Positions 1-6,852 of a DNA stretch of 37,870 nucleotides are shown here, in pieces. The DNA comes from Nostoc spongiaeforme FACHB-130 (GTDB taxonomy: Bacteria; Cyanobacteriota; Cyanobacteriia; Cyanobacteriales; Nostocaceae). Position numbers and translations under genes: made by a program. The stretch is taken from positions 1-37,870 of the forward strand of contig NZ_JACJTB010000059.1 of assembly GCF_014698475.1 (NCBI RefSeq), read 5' to 3'. The number at the start of each line of letters is the position of its first letter. The stretch's first letter is position 1. The notes beneath the pieces are model-generated. The model was not told the DNA's origin and did no database searches. It worked only from the letters and a program-made list of their open reading frames with translations.

Positions 1-91
1 TACTCAACCATCTTCCTCTTCGTCTTCCGCGTTGGAGTACTTTTCCTCCTACTCCTGTTGACGATTTCTTTTGCTTCAATTCCTCCTAATT

Positions 92-272
92 GTAAAAAAC
101 CTACACCTGTCAGGGGGAGGATGGGGGTGTGGCTCACAGTAGGTTTTTAACAAAGTGATGAGTAGCGACTCTAAAAATCACGATTGAATCAGAGTTCTAT
201 CCCCCTCACACCCCTACACCCTAAATCAAGGTTTTTGGAACATAACGTAAAAAACCTACACCTGTCAGGGGG
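92..272. repeat. Direct and inverted repeats in the opening spacer
   Basis: A 26-bp unit beginning GTAAAAAACCTACACCTG occurs identically at 92-117 and 247-272, 155 bp apart. Inverted copies of its start also occur: GTAGGTTTTT at 140-149 mirrors AAAAACCTAC at 95-104, and GGTTTTT at 230-236 mirrors AAAAACC at 250-256. Each copy can therefore fold into a hairpin. The rest of 1-369 is G-rich or C-rich spacer with no convincing gene. It resembles intergenic repeat material of filamentous cyanobacteria and has no assigned function. Confidence 0.6.
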
Positions 273-369
273 GGTGTGGGAAGTGTGGGGAGTATTAAGA
301 AATTACTATTGACTATTGGCTATAAACTTTCGCTATTCTTAAGGCAATTACCGAGTTAGCTACAGAACA

Positions 370-1167
370 TTGAGCCAGATTACATCTAATTCCAGTTTAG
401 CAGCGTGGGGTCAGCGATTGCTGGCAGCGATTTTTCTGGGTGGACAAGTAATAGTTCACCTGCTGCGCGGCAAGATTCATTGGCGTAACACTTTAGAGCA
501 AATGGCAGCCGTAGGGCCAGACTCTTTATTTATTGCTTTGTTAACTGCAATTTTTGTGGGTGCTGTGTTTACCATTCAGGTAGCGCGAGAGTTTATTAAC
601 TTTGGTGCGGGTAATCTTGTGGGTGGTGTATTGGCGGTGGCTTTAACCAGAGAACTTTCACCAGTACTCACAGCCGTGATTTTAGCGGGGCGGGTTGGTT
701 CTGCCTTTGCCGCAGAAATCGGTACAATGCGAGTGACAGAACAAATTGATGCGCTGTTGGTGTTAAAAACAGACCCCATCGATTATTTAGTGATTCCGCG
801 CATGATTGCTTGCTGTTTAATGTTGCCAGTTTTAACACTTTTGTCGTTAGTCACCGGGATGTTCGGCGGCTTGATCATTGCCACTCATATATACGGACTG
901 GCTGATACAGTATTTTTAGACTCTGCCCGCAACCTAATAGACACTTGGGATATTGGTAGTGCTTTAGTAAAAGCTGTATGTTTCGGCTTATTAATAGCAG
1001 TTGTTGGATGCAGTTGGGGTTTGACAACTACAGGCGGCGCTAAAGGTGTAGGACAATCAACGACGACTGCTGTGGTGACTGCTTTGCTACTGATATTTGT
1101 TAGCAACTTCTTTTTGTCGTGGTTGATGTTTCAAGGTGCGGGTAGTGCGTTTGTGAAGGGGTTTTAA
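370..1167 (+). CDS. MlaE/Ycf63-family ABC transporter permease
   Basis: Integral membrane permease of the MlaE (DUF140) family. These are the channel subunits of Mla-type ABC systems that move phospholipids between inner and outer envelope membranes. Homologues include plastid Ycf63 and plant TGD1 (family knowledge). The 265-residue length is normal. The MlaE core is visible: TRELSPVLTAVILAGRVGSAFAAE around residues 93-116 in several short stretches, then GTMRVTEQIDAL, followed by four hydrophobic segments. The start is TTG; no in-frame ATG lies close upstream and the Shine-Dalgarno sequence is weak. The ATPase and MCE-domain partners are not in the window. A DUF3119 and a DUF3086 gene follow on the same strand, separated by repeat-filled gaps. 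Confidence 0.93.
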   Translation: MSQITSNSSLAAWGQRLLAAIFLGGQVIVHLLRGKIHWRNTLEQMAAVGPDSLFIALLTAIFVGAVFTIQVAREFINFGAGNLVGGVLAVALTRELSPVLTAVILAGRVGSAFAAEIGTMRVTEQIDALLVLKTDPIDYLVIPRMIACCLMLPVLTLLSLVTGMFGGLIIATHIYGLADTVFLDSARNLIDTWDIGSALVKAVCFGLLIAVVGCSWGLTTTGGAKGVGQSTTTAVVTALLLIFVSNFFLSWLMFQGAGSAFVKGF

Positions 1168-1203
1168 ATTACAGGTTACAGGTTACAGGTTAGAGGTGAG
1201 AGG
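1168..1203. repeat. Heptamer tandem repeat (TTACAGG)n
   Basis: Three consecutive copies of TTACAGG directly follow the permease stop codon and decay into GTTAGAGGTGAGAGG. This is a short tandemly repeated repetitive (STRR) sequence of the kind common between genes in Nostoc and Anabaena. Confidence 0.75.
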
Positions 1204-1272
1204 CAAAATTAAGTACTGTAAAAATTATTTTTTCGTCTCTAGTCCCTAGCCCCTAATCCTAAAATAAAAAAG

Positions 1273-1689
1273 ATGTCTACTACCGAAACAGGATTTGAAA
1301 CAGTGACCAGTTCATTTGCGCCTAATTCTACAGCCACAGTGGAACTCAAACCTAGTTACAATATCCCTGTTGTATTGGTGCTGGCAGCGATTCCCATTGT
1401 AATTGTGCAACCTTTGGTGGGAGGAGCGATCGCAGTTTTTGGGTTGTTTCTTTTGTTTCAAACTGTAACGTTACGCTTGCAATTTACTGCCACCGACTTA
1501 GATATTTACAGAGGTGAAAAGTTAATTCGGCGTTTTCCCTACAGAGAATGGCAAAACTGGCGGATATTCTGGAATGGGTTTCCGGTTCTGTTTTATTTTA
1601 AAGAAATTAACAGTATTCACTTTTTACCAATTTTGTTCGACCCCAACACCTTAAAAACCTGTTTGGAAGAACGCTGTCCCCGTATTTAA
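1273..1689 (+). CDS. DUF3119 family membrane protein
   Basis: A 138-residue protein that I recognise as DUF3119, a family largely restricted to cyanobacteria and plastid-bearing organisms and without an established function. A polar N-terminus (about 1-30) is followed by one or two hydrophobic segments (about 31-68). A soluble basic and aromatic C-terminal part follows, with RRFPYREWQNWRIFWNGFPVLFYF at about 85-108 (two adjoining motifs). That layout suggests a PH-like membrane-anchored fold, which is inference. The ATG start has no strong ribosome-binding site. The gene lies between the MlaE-type permease and the DUF3086 gene, so a shared role in envelope or thylakoid lipid handling is possible but unproven. 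Confidence 0.85.
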   Translation: MSTTETGFETVTSSFAPNSTATVELKPSYNIPVVLVLAAIPIVIVQPLVGGAIAVFGLFLLFQTVTLRLQFTATDLDIYRGEKLIRRFPYREWQNWRIFWNGFPVLFYFKEINSIHFLPILFDPNTLKTCLEERCPRI

Positions 1690-1695
1690 GTCTGA

Positions 1696-1760
1696 GTCAA
1701 TAGTCAATGGTTAACAGTTTTGAATCATACACAAATGACTAATGACCAATGACTATTGAC
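1696..1760. repeat. Inverted repeat of TAGTCAATG-type heptamers
   Basis: GTCAATAGTCAATGG at 1696-1710 pairs, with one mismatch, with CCAATGACTATTGAC at 1746-1760. The heptamer ATGACTA / AATGACC is repeated between the arms. The TTG that would open the next reading frame at 1756 lies inside the right arm, which argues for the downstream ATG at 1807 as the real start. Confidence 0.6.
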
Positions 1761-1806
1761 AAATAACCAAAAAATTTATCCGCGTCTAGGAATTAGATTA
1801 TTGTTT

Positions 1807-3042
1807 ATGAACCCTGAGTCATCTCCAACTCCAGAACCAATAGATGAGTGGTTAGAGCAAATACAACCAGAAAACCCGACAACAGACAACCCAGACAATT
1901 CATCTGTAGAGTCAGTTCTGGAACCAGAAGCAACCGCTTCAGCAGTTGACGCAGAACCCAGCAACACAAGTATAGAATTGGCTAGTTTGACAGATGAACC
2001 AGCCCCAGAATTTCCCTTAGCAACTGAGACAACTGTATTAGGGTTAAAAACAGAATCAGTATACGCAGATGCAGAGCAAAGGTTAGCTCAGTTGCAAGAA
2101 ACTGAAGCTGCACTCAAAGCCGAAATTGCGAGTTTGCAAGTAACTTACAACACGCTGCAAACACAATTAAGTGAAACGCAAACTTCACTAGGGCGCATTG
2201 TGCAGGAATCATTAGCACAATTAGAACAACGTAAACAAGCCCTGCAAATTTCTGTAGAACAGTTAGAACGCCGCCAAGAACGCATCCGCAACGAAATGCG
2301 AACCACATTTGCTGGTGCATCGCAAGATTTGGCTATTCGTGTGCAAGGTTTTAAAGATTATCTGACTGGTAGCTTACAAGACTTAGCCGTCGCCGCCGAG
2401 CAGTTACAACTGGTACCAGAAGTTAGAGAACGGGAAAAGCCAACTGTTAAAGAAGCTAAACCCGCCGAACCAGAAGCAATTACACCCCAATTTGCTCAAC
2501 AGCAGTTTCAAGAAACGAGTAAGCAAGTCCGCCGTTTGATTGACCAATATCGCAACAAACCGGATTATTATGGCCCGGCTTGGCAATTACGCCGCACCTT
2601 TGAACCAGTTCATGCAGAACGAGTCTCGAATTGGTTTTTTGGTCAAGGGGGACGGGGTGCTTTGCGGACGATGGGTAGCCGTTTGCAGAATACTTTGATT
2701 GCTTCGGCGATTATTTCGATATTACATAAATTGTATGGCGATCGCGTCCGTACTTTGGTTTTAGCCAACACGCCAGAACGCTTGGGTGAATGGCGGCGGG
2801 GTTTGCAAGACTGTTTGGGTATCGGTCGCCCAGATTTTGGCCCTGACAGGGGCGTTGTCTTATTTGAAGCAGCAGACGCTTTAGCCCAAAAAGCCGACCG
2901 TTTGGTAAAAGCCAATCAATTACCTTTAATTATCATTGATGATTCCGAAGAACAAATCAGTTTAGGTATACTGCAATTTCCTTTGTGGTTAGCCTTTGCG
3001 CCTGACCCGAAAACGATGCGAAATTATGATGATGATTTTTAA
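1807..3042 (+). CDS. DUF3086 domain protein with coiled coil
   Basis: A cyanobacterial protein of unknown function with a C-terminal DUF3086 domain. From the ATG at 1807 it is 411 residues. An acidic, Pro/Ser/Thr-rich N-terminal tail covers about the first 80 residues. A long heptad-like coiled coil rich in Gln, Leu and Glu follows (about residues 85-165). The C-terminal globular part holds WYFGQGGRG-like and TMGSRLQNTLIASA segments plus LPLIIIDDSEEQISL near the end. I chose ATG 1807 because the alternative TTG at 1756 lies within an inverted repeat, and because MNPESSPTPEP is a more typical N-terminus. It shares strand with the permease and the DUF3119 gene. Function is unknown; the coiled coil suggests a scaffold or oligomer (inference). 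Confidence 0.85.
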   Translation: MNPESSPTPEPIDEWLEQIQPENPTTDNPDNSSVESVLEPEATASAVDAEPSNTSIELASLTDEPAPEFPLATETTVLGLKTESVYADAEQRLAQLQETEAALKAEIASLQVTYNTLQTQLSETQTSLGRIVQESLAQLEQRKQALQISVEQLERRQERIRNEMRTTFAGASQDLAIRVQGFKDYLTGSLQDLAVAAEQLQLVPEVREREKPTVKEAKPAEPEAITPQFAQQQFQETSKQVRRLIDQYRNKPDYYGPAWQLRRTFEPVHAERVSNWFFGQGGRGALRTMGSRLQNTLIASAIISILHKLYGDRVRTLVLANTPERLGEWRRGLQDCLGIGRPDFGPDRGVVLFEAADALAQKADRLVKANQLPLIIIDDSEEQISLGILQFPLWLAFAPDPKTMRNYDDDF

Positions 3043-3103
3043 TCAGGCTTAGGTAGAGATAGGAGAAGTCAAAAGTTAAAAGTCAAAAATTATTTTACTT
3101 TTG

Positions 3104-3173
3104 ACTTATCTGTAAGGGTGTAGTGTTCAAAACCCTTACACCCAATCTCCATAAATAATTTTGGTGCGTAAGC
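3104..3173. repeat. Short element of the ACTTACGCA inverted-repeat family
   Basis: About 70 bp, bounded by ACTTATCTG on the left and TGCGTAAGC on the right. The interior forms a hairpin (GTAAGGGTGTAG ... CCCTTACACCC). The ends and interior match longer elements at 22637-22761 and 36487-36663. It is probably a shortened copy of a non-autonomous, MITE-like repeat. Confidence 0.5.
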
Positions 3174-3233
3174 TCTATAAATGTTATATTCTGTAGCCTA
3201 ATTCGGTAATTTCTGCCCCTGGATTTTCCCAAA

Positions 3234-3989
3234 ATGTTGCGTGTTTATCATCTGTTCATAGCTGTAGTCTTACTCTTGTTAATGCCAGTGGGGGCAAAAT
3301 TTGTGCTTCCCTATTTTGCTGGAACTAAAGTAGAAACCAAGAACCAAGCCGCACCTGCATCTAAGACAGCTACTCAAATTGCTGCGGGAGAAACTTCTCA
3401 GCCAACAGCAGGAAATTTGTGGCAAAAAGTTTTAGGTAAAAATATTGTCGTGCCTAGTGGTTGGCAAGTGATTCCTTGTCAGGGAAATGCCCCTTTGTTG
3501 TGTGTAGCTGCTCAAGGTGAAGTTTTAGGTACAGTTGAGATTAGTGTTGCTCAAGTGAGTAAAAATCCCAACTTGCAAAAGCATCTTGCTGATGCAGGCA
3601 TTCCCCTAGACTCTAAATTAGATTATAAAAATTCGGCTAACCACAGCAAAGCTATCACCGCATTGAAAGCTTGGGCGGGAGATTATTATGCTTCTTTGAG
3701 TAAAGATCGTCAGAAAAGCAACGGCAATAAACTGATTTTTGCAACTCACCCATTAGAAGAGATATCAATTAGTCAGCTACCCGGAATCCGCTATGGTTTT
3801 ACAGGAATTAAAGCTGAAGGTGGGTTACAAGAGCAATATATTAGTTATGCTGCTTTTGATGGAAATTCACTTTATATCATCAGTACAGCTTTTGACCCTG
3901 GTGCGGTGACAGGTAAGTTTGAAAAATTGGAAAATTTAGTAATTTTTCAGCCTTATTTGAGTGCGATCGCACAAAATTTAAATCTCTAG
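3234..3989 (+). CDS. Hypothetical secreted or membrane-anchored protein
   Basis: 251 residues with no family I can name. An N-terminal hydrophobic segment (about 6-28) serves as signal peptide or membrane anchor. An Ala/Thr/Gln-rich linker follows (about 33-60), then a globular domain of roughly 190 residues. That domain contains WQVIPCQGNAPLLCVAAQG, whose two cysteines about 10 residues apart could form a disulphide outside the cytoplasm. It also contains GIRYGFTGI and YAAFDGNSLYIISTAF. The ATG start is clear, although the ribosome-binding site is weak. It converges with the 4045 gene, and the two are separated by a 15-bp inverted repeat. Export is well supported; function is unknown. Confidence 0.7.
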   Translation: MLRVYHLFIAVVLLLLMPVGAKFVLPYFAGTKVETKNQAAPASKTATQIAAGETSQPTAGNLWQKVLGKNIVVPSGWQVIPCQGNAPLLCVAAQGEVLGTVEISVAQVSKNPNLQKHLADAGIPLDSKLDYKNSANHSKAITALKAWAGDYYASLSKDRQKSNGNKLIFATHPLEEISISQLPGIRYGFTGIKAEGGLQEQYISYAAFDGNSLYIISTAFDPGAVTGKFEKLENLVIFQPYLSAIAQNLNL

Positions 3990-4031
3990 TTAGTCATTAG
4001 TCATTTGTAGATACCCATGACTAATGACTAA
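3990..4031. terminator. Inverted repeat between convergent genes
   Basis: TTAGTCATTAGTCAT (3990-4004) and ATGACTAATGACTAA (4017-4031) are perfect 15-bp inverted copies with a 12-base loop, built from the ATGACTA heptamer. The position between two converging genes suits a two-way terminator. The stem is AT-rich and lacks a long T-run, so termination is only a suggestion. Confidence 0.45.
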
Positions 4032-4044
4032 ATATTCGCCTTAG

Positions 4045-4932
4045 CTAAATTTCAGCAACGGCGCGTTCAATTAAACGACGTGCTAAAGTTTGTGTGCCTG
4101 TATGCTCATAATAATTGGTAGATAAATCTAAGAAAGCTGCCAAATAATCTAACTTGTCGTCGCTGAATTCAACAAAACTTTTCAAGTGACTGACAACATT
4201 TTGCTGAGTTAAATTATTTTGGGCAACAAACCCATTCATCCAACCTTTAACAGAATCAAGACTTTGACCAATAAAGTCAAGTTTACCGCTAGTACCGTTA
4301 CCAGGAATTGCATCTTGAATAGTGTTAAAAGTTGGATTTTGCGATAGATCCTGGGGATTAAGGGTACTGATAAAAGATAGTGCTTTCTCGATGAAATCTG
4401 GGCCTAGAGGTATCACACCATCAATACAAACTAATGCTGCCAAGCGGATGAGTGACTCACCACTATACTCTCCTAAAGAACCAACAAAATCACCAATGCT
4501 GTCCCCAGGAATGCCATTAATTTGACAGAAAGCCACCAATTCAGCTACTACTTTTAAGGACAAATCTATGGTTTGTGCTTTATCTGGTTTGGGGGTCACA
4601 GAGTTGAGAAAACCCAATAGCGGAATTGTTTCACCGACTTTATTGGCTAAAGCTGCCGCACCGAGGGCTTTATCAGTACCATCAACAGTTTGATAAAGCC
4701 ACATTGCTCGTTGATAGCCTTGAGAGCGATCATTGTACAGATAAATCGCCCGTTCGCCAATTTGTTGAATTAAACTTTCATCTTCTTCACCAGTCACAGT
4801 TTTGATGGTGTTAACAAAACCAACAGTATTTTGCCACTCACCAGGAGCTACAAAATCTAAAGCCTTCAATACAGATACCGTTAAACCACCAGTAGGTAGT
4901 TGATCAACTAATTCAAAAATAGGTTTGTTCAC
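4045..4932 (-). CDS. Hypothetical cyanobacterial protein, alpha-helical
   Basis: 295 residues from a GTG start at 4932. I chose this start because GAGGAG sits 6 bases upstream, an excellent ribosome-binding site; the longer frame opens with a TTG at 4956 and would bury that site. There is no signal peptide or transmembrane segment. The composition is mostly helical, with segments such as LIQQIGERAIYLYND, YQRAMWLYQTVDGTDKAL and a C-terminal LARRLIERAVAEI. I cannot place it in a named family. It lies 53 bp downstream of the lipoprotein gene on the same strand, so the two may be co-transcribed. A cytoplasmic soluble protein is likely; function is unknown. Confidence 0.75.
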   Translation of the reverse strand: MNKPIFELVDQLPTGGLTVSVLKALDFVAPGEWQNTVGFVNTIKTVTGEEDESLIQQIGERAIYLYNDRSQGYQRAMWLYQTVDGTDKALGAAALANKVGETIPLLGFLNSVTPKPDKAQTIDLSLKVVAELVAFCQINGIPGDSIGDFVGSLGEYSGESLIRLAALVCIDGVIPLGPDFIEKALSFISTLNPQDLSQNPTFNTIQDAIPGNGTSGKLDFIGQSLDSVKGWMNGFVAQNNLTQQNVVSHLKSFVEFSDDKLDYLAAFLDLSTNYYEHTGTQTLARRLIERAVAEI

Positions 4933-4985
4933 AAAAATCTCCTCGCCTGGTTGCAATTGTTATGTCTAAAGATTTTGAGTAGCGA

Positions 4986-5495
4986 TTATTTAAGTTTGGC
5001 TAAACCACTCAGATTGAATTTACTAATCAAATCAGCGCGATCGCTGGCTGTAAATGTTGTACCTTTGGATAGAACTTTGACTTGATATTTACCTACTAAA
5101 ACTGCCGTTGCGGTTTTTCCTTGTTCTACAGCCGGATATCCAGCAATCTTTTTGGTACTTTTAGAGAATTTAGCGGCTGCTTCTGGGGTGCTGCTTGTAT
5201 CTGAAATTGACAGCATCGCTACTTCTTTACCGGCTTTTTTCAGCTTGGCTTCTGCAAAACCTTTTTTCTCTTGGGTGAACACGCTATCGTAACCACCACC
5301 CGATTTGGGGAAGAACTTGTTAAATTCACTTCCCTGGGTAGCAGTTTTAGCAACTGCTTGACCACTTTTTTGTTTAGTACTTTCTTGTTGTGCTTGGTCA
5401 AACCGTCCTGGGGTTTTGGGACTACAAGCTGTTGTTAGTAATAATACTGAGATTAACAACGCTGCGACAATTTTCCGACTACGATAGAAACTCAT
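4986..5495 (-). CDS. Hypothetical lipoprotein
   Basis: 169 residues with a lipoprotein signal: Arg/Lys at 5-8, a hydrophobic core 10-22 and a lipobox LTTAC with Cys24 as the expected lipidated residue. A Gln/Lys/Ser-rich linker (about 30-55) leads to a compact Lys- and Ala-rich domain with alternating beta-like stretches (KEVAMLSISDTSS, KTATAVLVGKYQVKVLSKG). The ATG is preceded by AGGAA about 7 bases upstream. It probably sits on the periplasmic side of a membrane. It is followed 53 bp later by the 4932 gene, possibly as an operon. I do not recognise the family. Confidence 0.75.
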   Translation of the reverse strand: MSFYRSRKIVAALLISVLLLTTACSPKTPGRFDQAQQESTKQKSGQAVAKTATQGSEFNKFFPKSGGGYDSVFTQEKKGFAEAKLKKAGKEVAMLSISDTSSTPEAAAKFSKSTKKIAGYPAVEQGKTATAVLVGKYQVKVLSKGTTFTASDRADLISKFNLSGLAKLK

Positions 5496-5680
5496 GTTTT
5501 TTCCTGCTGATACTTTGACGCAATTATCAACTACTTGTCAAAATTTGCCCACAAAATTTATGTTTCGATAACTATTGTGATGGGGAGTGAAGAGTGGGAA
5601 AGGCTTGATACGATGTGAGCAAGGGATTTTTCAGTTCTCTTGACTTTGCTAACTAGTACAAAAATTTGTGAAGCAGAAAC

Positions 5681-6661
5681 ATGAACACTGATTTTGGCAG
5701 TCTTCTTGGGGAAAGTTTTTTGATTCGAGTTTTACACACTTCTATCAAAGGTAGAGCTAGATATAAAGTCAAGGGACTGCATGATTCTCTGGCTCTCAAA
5801 AAATACCTAGAATTTAGATTATCCAAGGAAGACAGAATTTTTCAAGCCAGCGCGAACCATTTAACCGGCAATGTTTTGGTACTGTTTCAGCCAAATTTTA
5901 GTCCCAATGCGATCGCCTGGATGCTACAAAATATTGTTTTAGACTACGCAAGAAGTCATAAACAATTACCCCCCAGCACCGCACCAGAATTTATTCCCAG
6001 TAAAAGCATTACTTTATTTGTGCAGTCAAATGCTGCTATAACCCAATCGCGGAGTCAAATCATCCCCGTAGCCGCAGCTTTTTCGGCTTTATCCTTGGGG
6101 ACAGCCATCTTAAACACCAATAATTTAGACACCCAGATTTTATTAGCAATTCAAAAACTCCACACGCCTTTACTAGACAAAATTATGGTGGGTATCACTT
6201 CTCTCGCTGAACCACCACTGCTATTGTTGACTTGTTTAACATGGGAAGCAATTCTGCTGCATCGCCGCCGTTACCTCCAAGCTACTACCTTTGGGATGGC
6301 AGCAGTTGGTGGAATCAGCTTAAATTTTCTGTTGAAAGAATTGTTTGTCAGGGCGCGTCCGGCATTGTGGGATTACATTATTAATGTGAATCATTACAGT
6401 TTTCCCAGTGGCCATGCAATGGTGTCAATAGTGGTGTATGGTTGCATCGGCTATTCCTTATCCCAAGAATTTCCCGAATGGCGATCGCAGATTTTCACTT
6501 TGACGGTAATTTTAATCTTGGCTATTGGTTTTAGTCGGCTATATTTGGGAGTACATTGGCCTAGTGATGTGATTGCTGGTTATGCCGCAGGTTTAGTTTG
6601 GTTGACTGTGTGTGTAGTGTACGAGTATTTGTTAACTCAAAAAGCTACGGCAAAGTGCTGA
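5681..6661 (+). CDS. PAP2-family membrane phosphatase with extra N-terminal domain
   Basis: Type 2 phosphatidic acid phosphatase superfamily, acting on lipid phosphates or related phosphate monoesters at the membrane. All three signature motifs are present: K219-x6-R226-P227, P242-S-G-H245, and S285-R-x5-H292-x3-D296. The catalytic His pair and Asp are therefore intact. About five transmembrane segments lie between residues 125 and 320. The first 100 residues are not part of a standard PAP2 protein. They resemble the small ferredoxin-like HMA_2-type domain seen at the N-terminus of some P-type ATPases (VLHTSIKGRARYKVKGL, then GNVLVLFQPN), but without the CxxC metal site. The substrate is unknown. 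The stop codon runs directly into a repeat-rich spacer. Confidence 0.88.
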   Translation: MNTDFGSLLGESFLIRVLHTSIKGRARYKVKGLHDSLALKKYLEFRLSKEDRIFQASANHLTGNVLVLFQPNFSPNAIAWMLQNIVLDYARSHKQLPPSTAPEFIPSKSITLFVQSNAAITQSRSQIIPVAAAFSALSLGTAILNTNNLDTQILLAIQKLHTPLLDKIMVGITSLAEPPLLLLTCLTWEAILLHRRRYLQATTFGMAAVGGISLNFLLKELFVRARPALWDYIINVNHYSFPSGHAMVSIVVYGCIGYSLSQEFPEWRSQIFTLTVILILAIGFSRLYLGVHWPSDVIAGYAAGLVWLTVCVVYEYLLTQKATAKC

Positions 6662-6775
6662 GGAGCTAGTGCGTTGCGGTGAGCAGTCCGTTGGGCGGCT
6701 TCGCCGACTTGAAGGAACTGCGAACCCGAAGGGAGGTTCCCTCCGTTGTAGCAACTGGCGTTGCTGAGTAGGAAC
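6662..6775. repeat. GC-rich palindromic interspersed repeat
   Basis: The spacer between two convergent genes holds several small palindromes in a row: GGCGGCTTCGCCG near 6696-6708, GGAGGTTCCCTCC near 6731-6743 and AGCAACTGGCGTTGCT near 6750-6765. It is GC-rich against AT-rich surroundings. It looks like the compound repeats scattered through Nostoc genomes and may also act as a terminator for both genes. Confidence 0.55.
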
Positions 6776-6852
6776 TCCAACCAATTTACTCAACAAAACT
6801 TCTATCTCCCTTGTCTCCCTTATCCCCCTTCCCTTGTCTTTGATCAAAATTC

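Noticed and set aside
3-89. Possible C-terminal tail of an upstream gene on +, ending in a TAA at 87-89
   Set aside because: A 28-codon open stretch is possible in this frame, but the sequence is low-complexity CT-rich, another frame is also open, and no family is recognisable.
201-220. Resemblance to the Yfr1 small RNA core (CTCACAC)
   Set aside because: Only a short C-rich match within a repeat; the flanking Yfr1 stem structures are absent.
2114-2320. Opposite-strand reading frames inside the DUF3086 gene
   Set aside because: Shadows of the real gene on the other strand, with no start signal or family resemblance.
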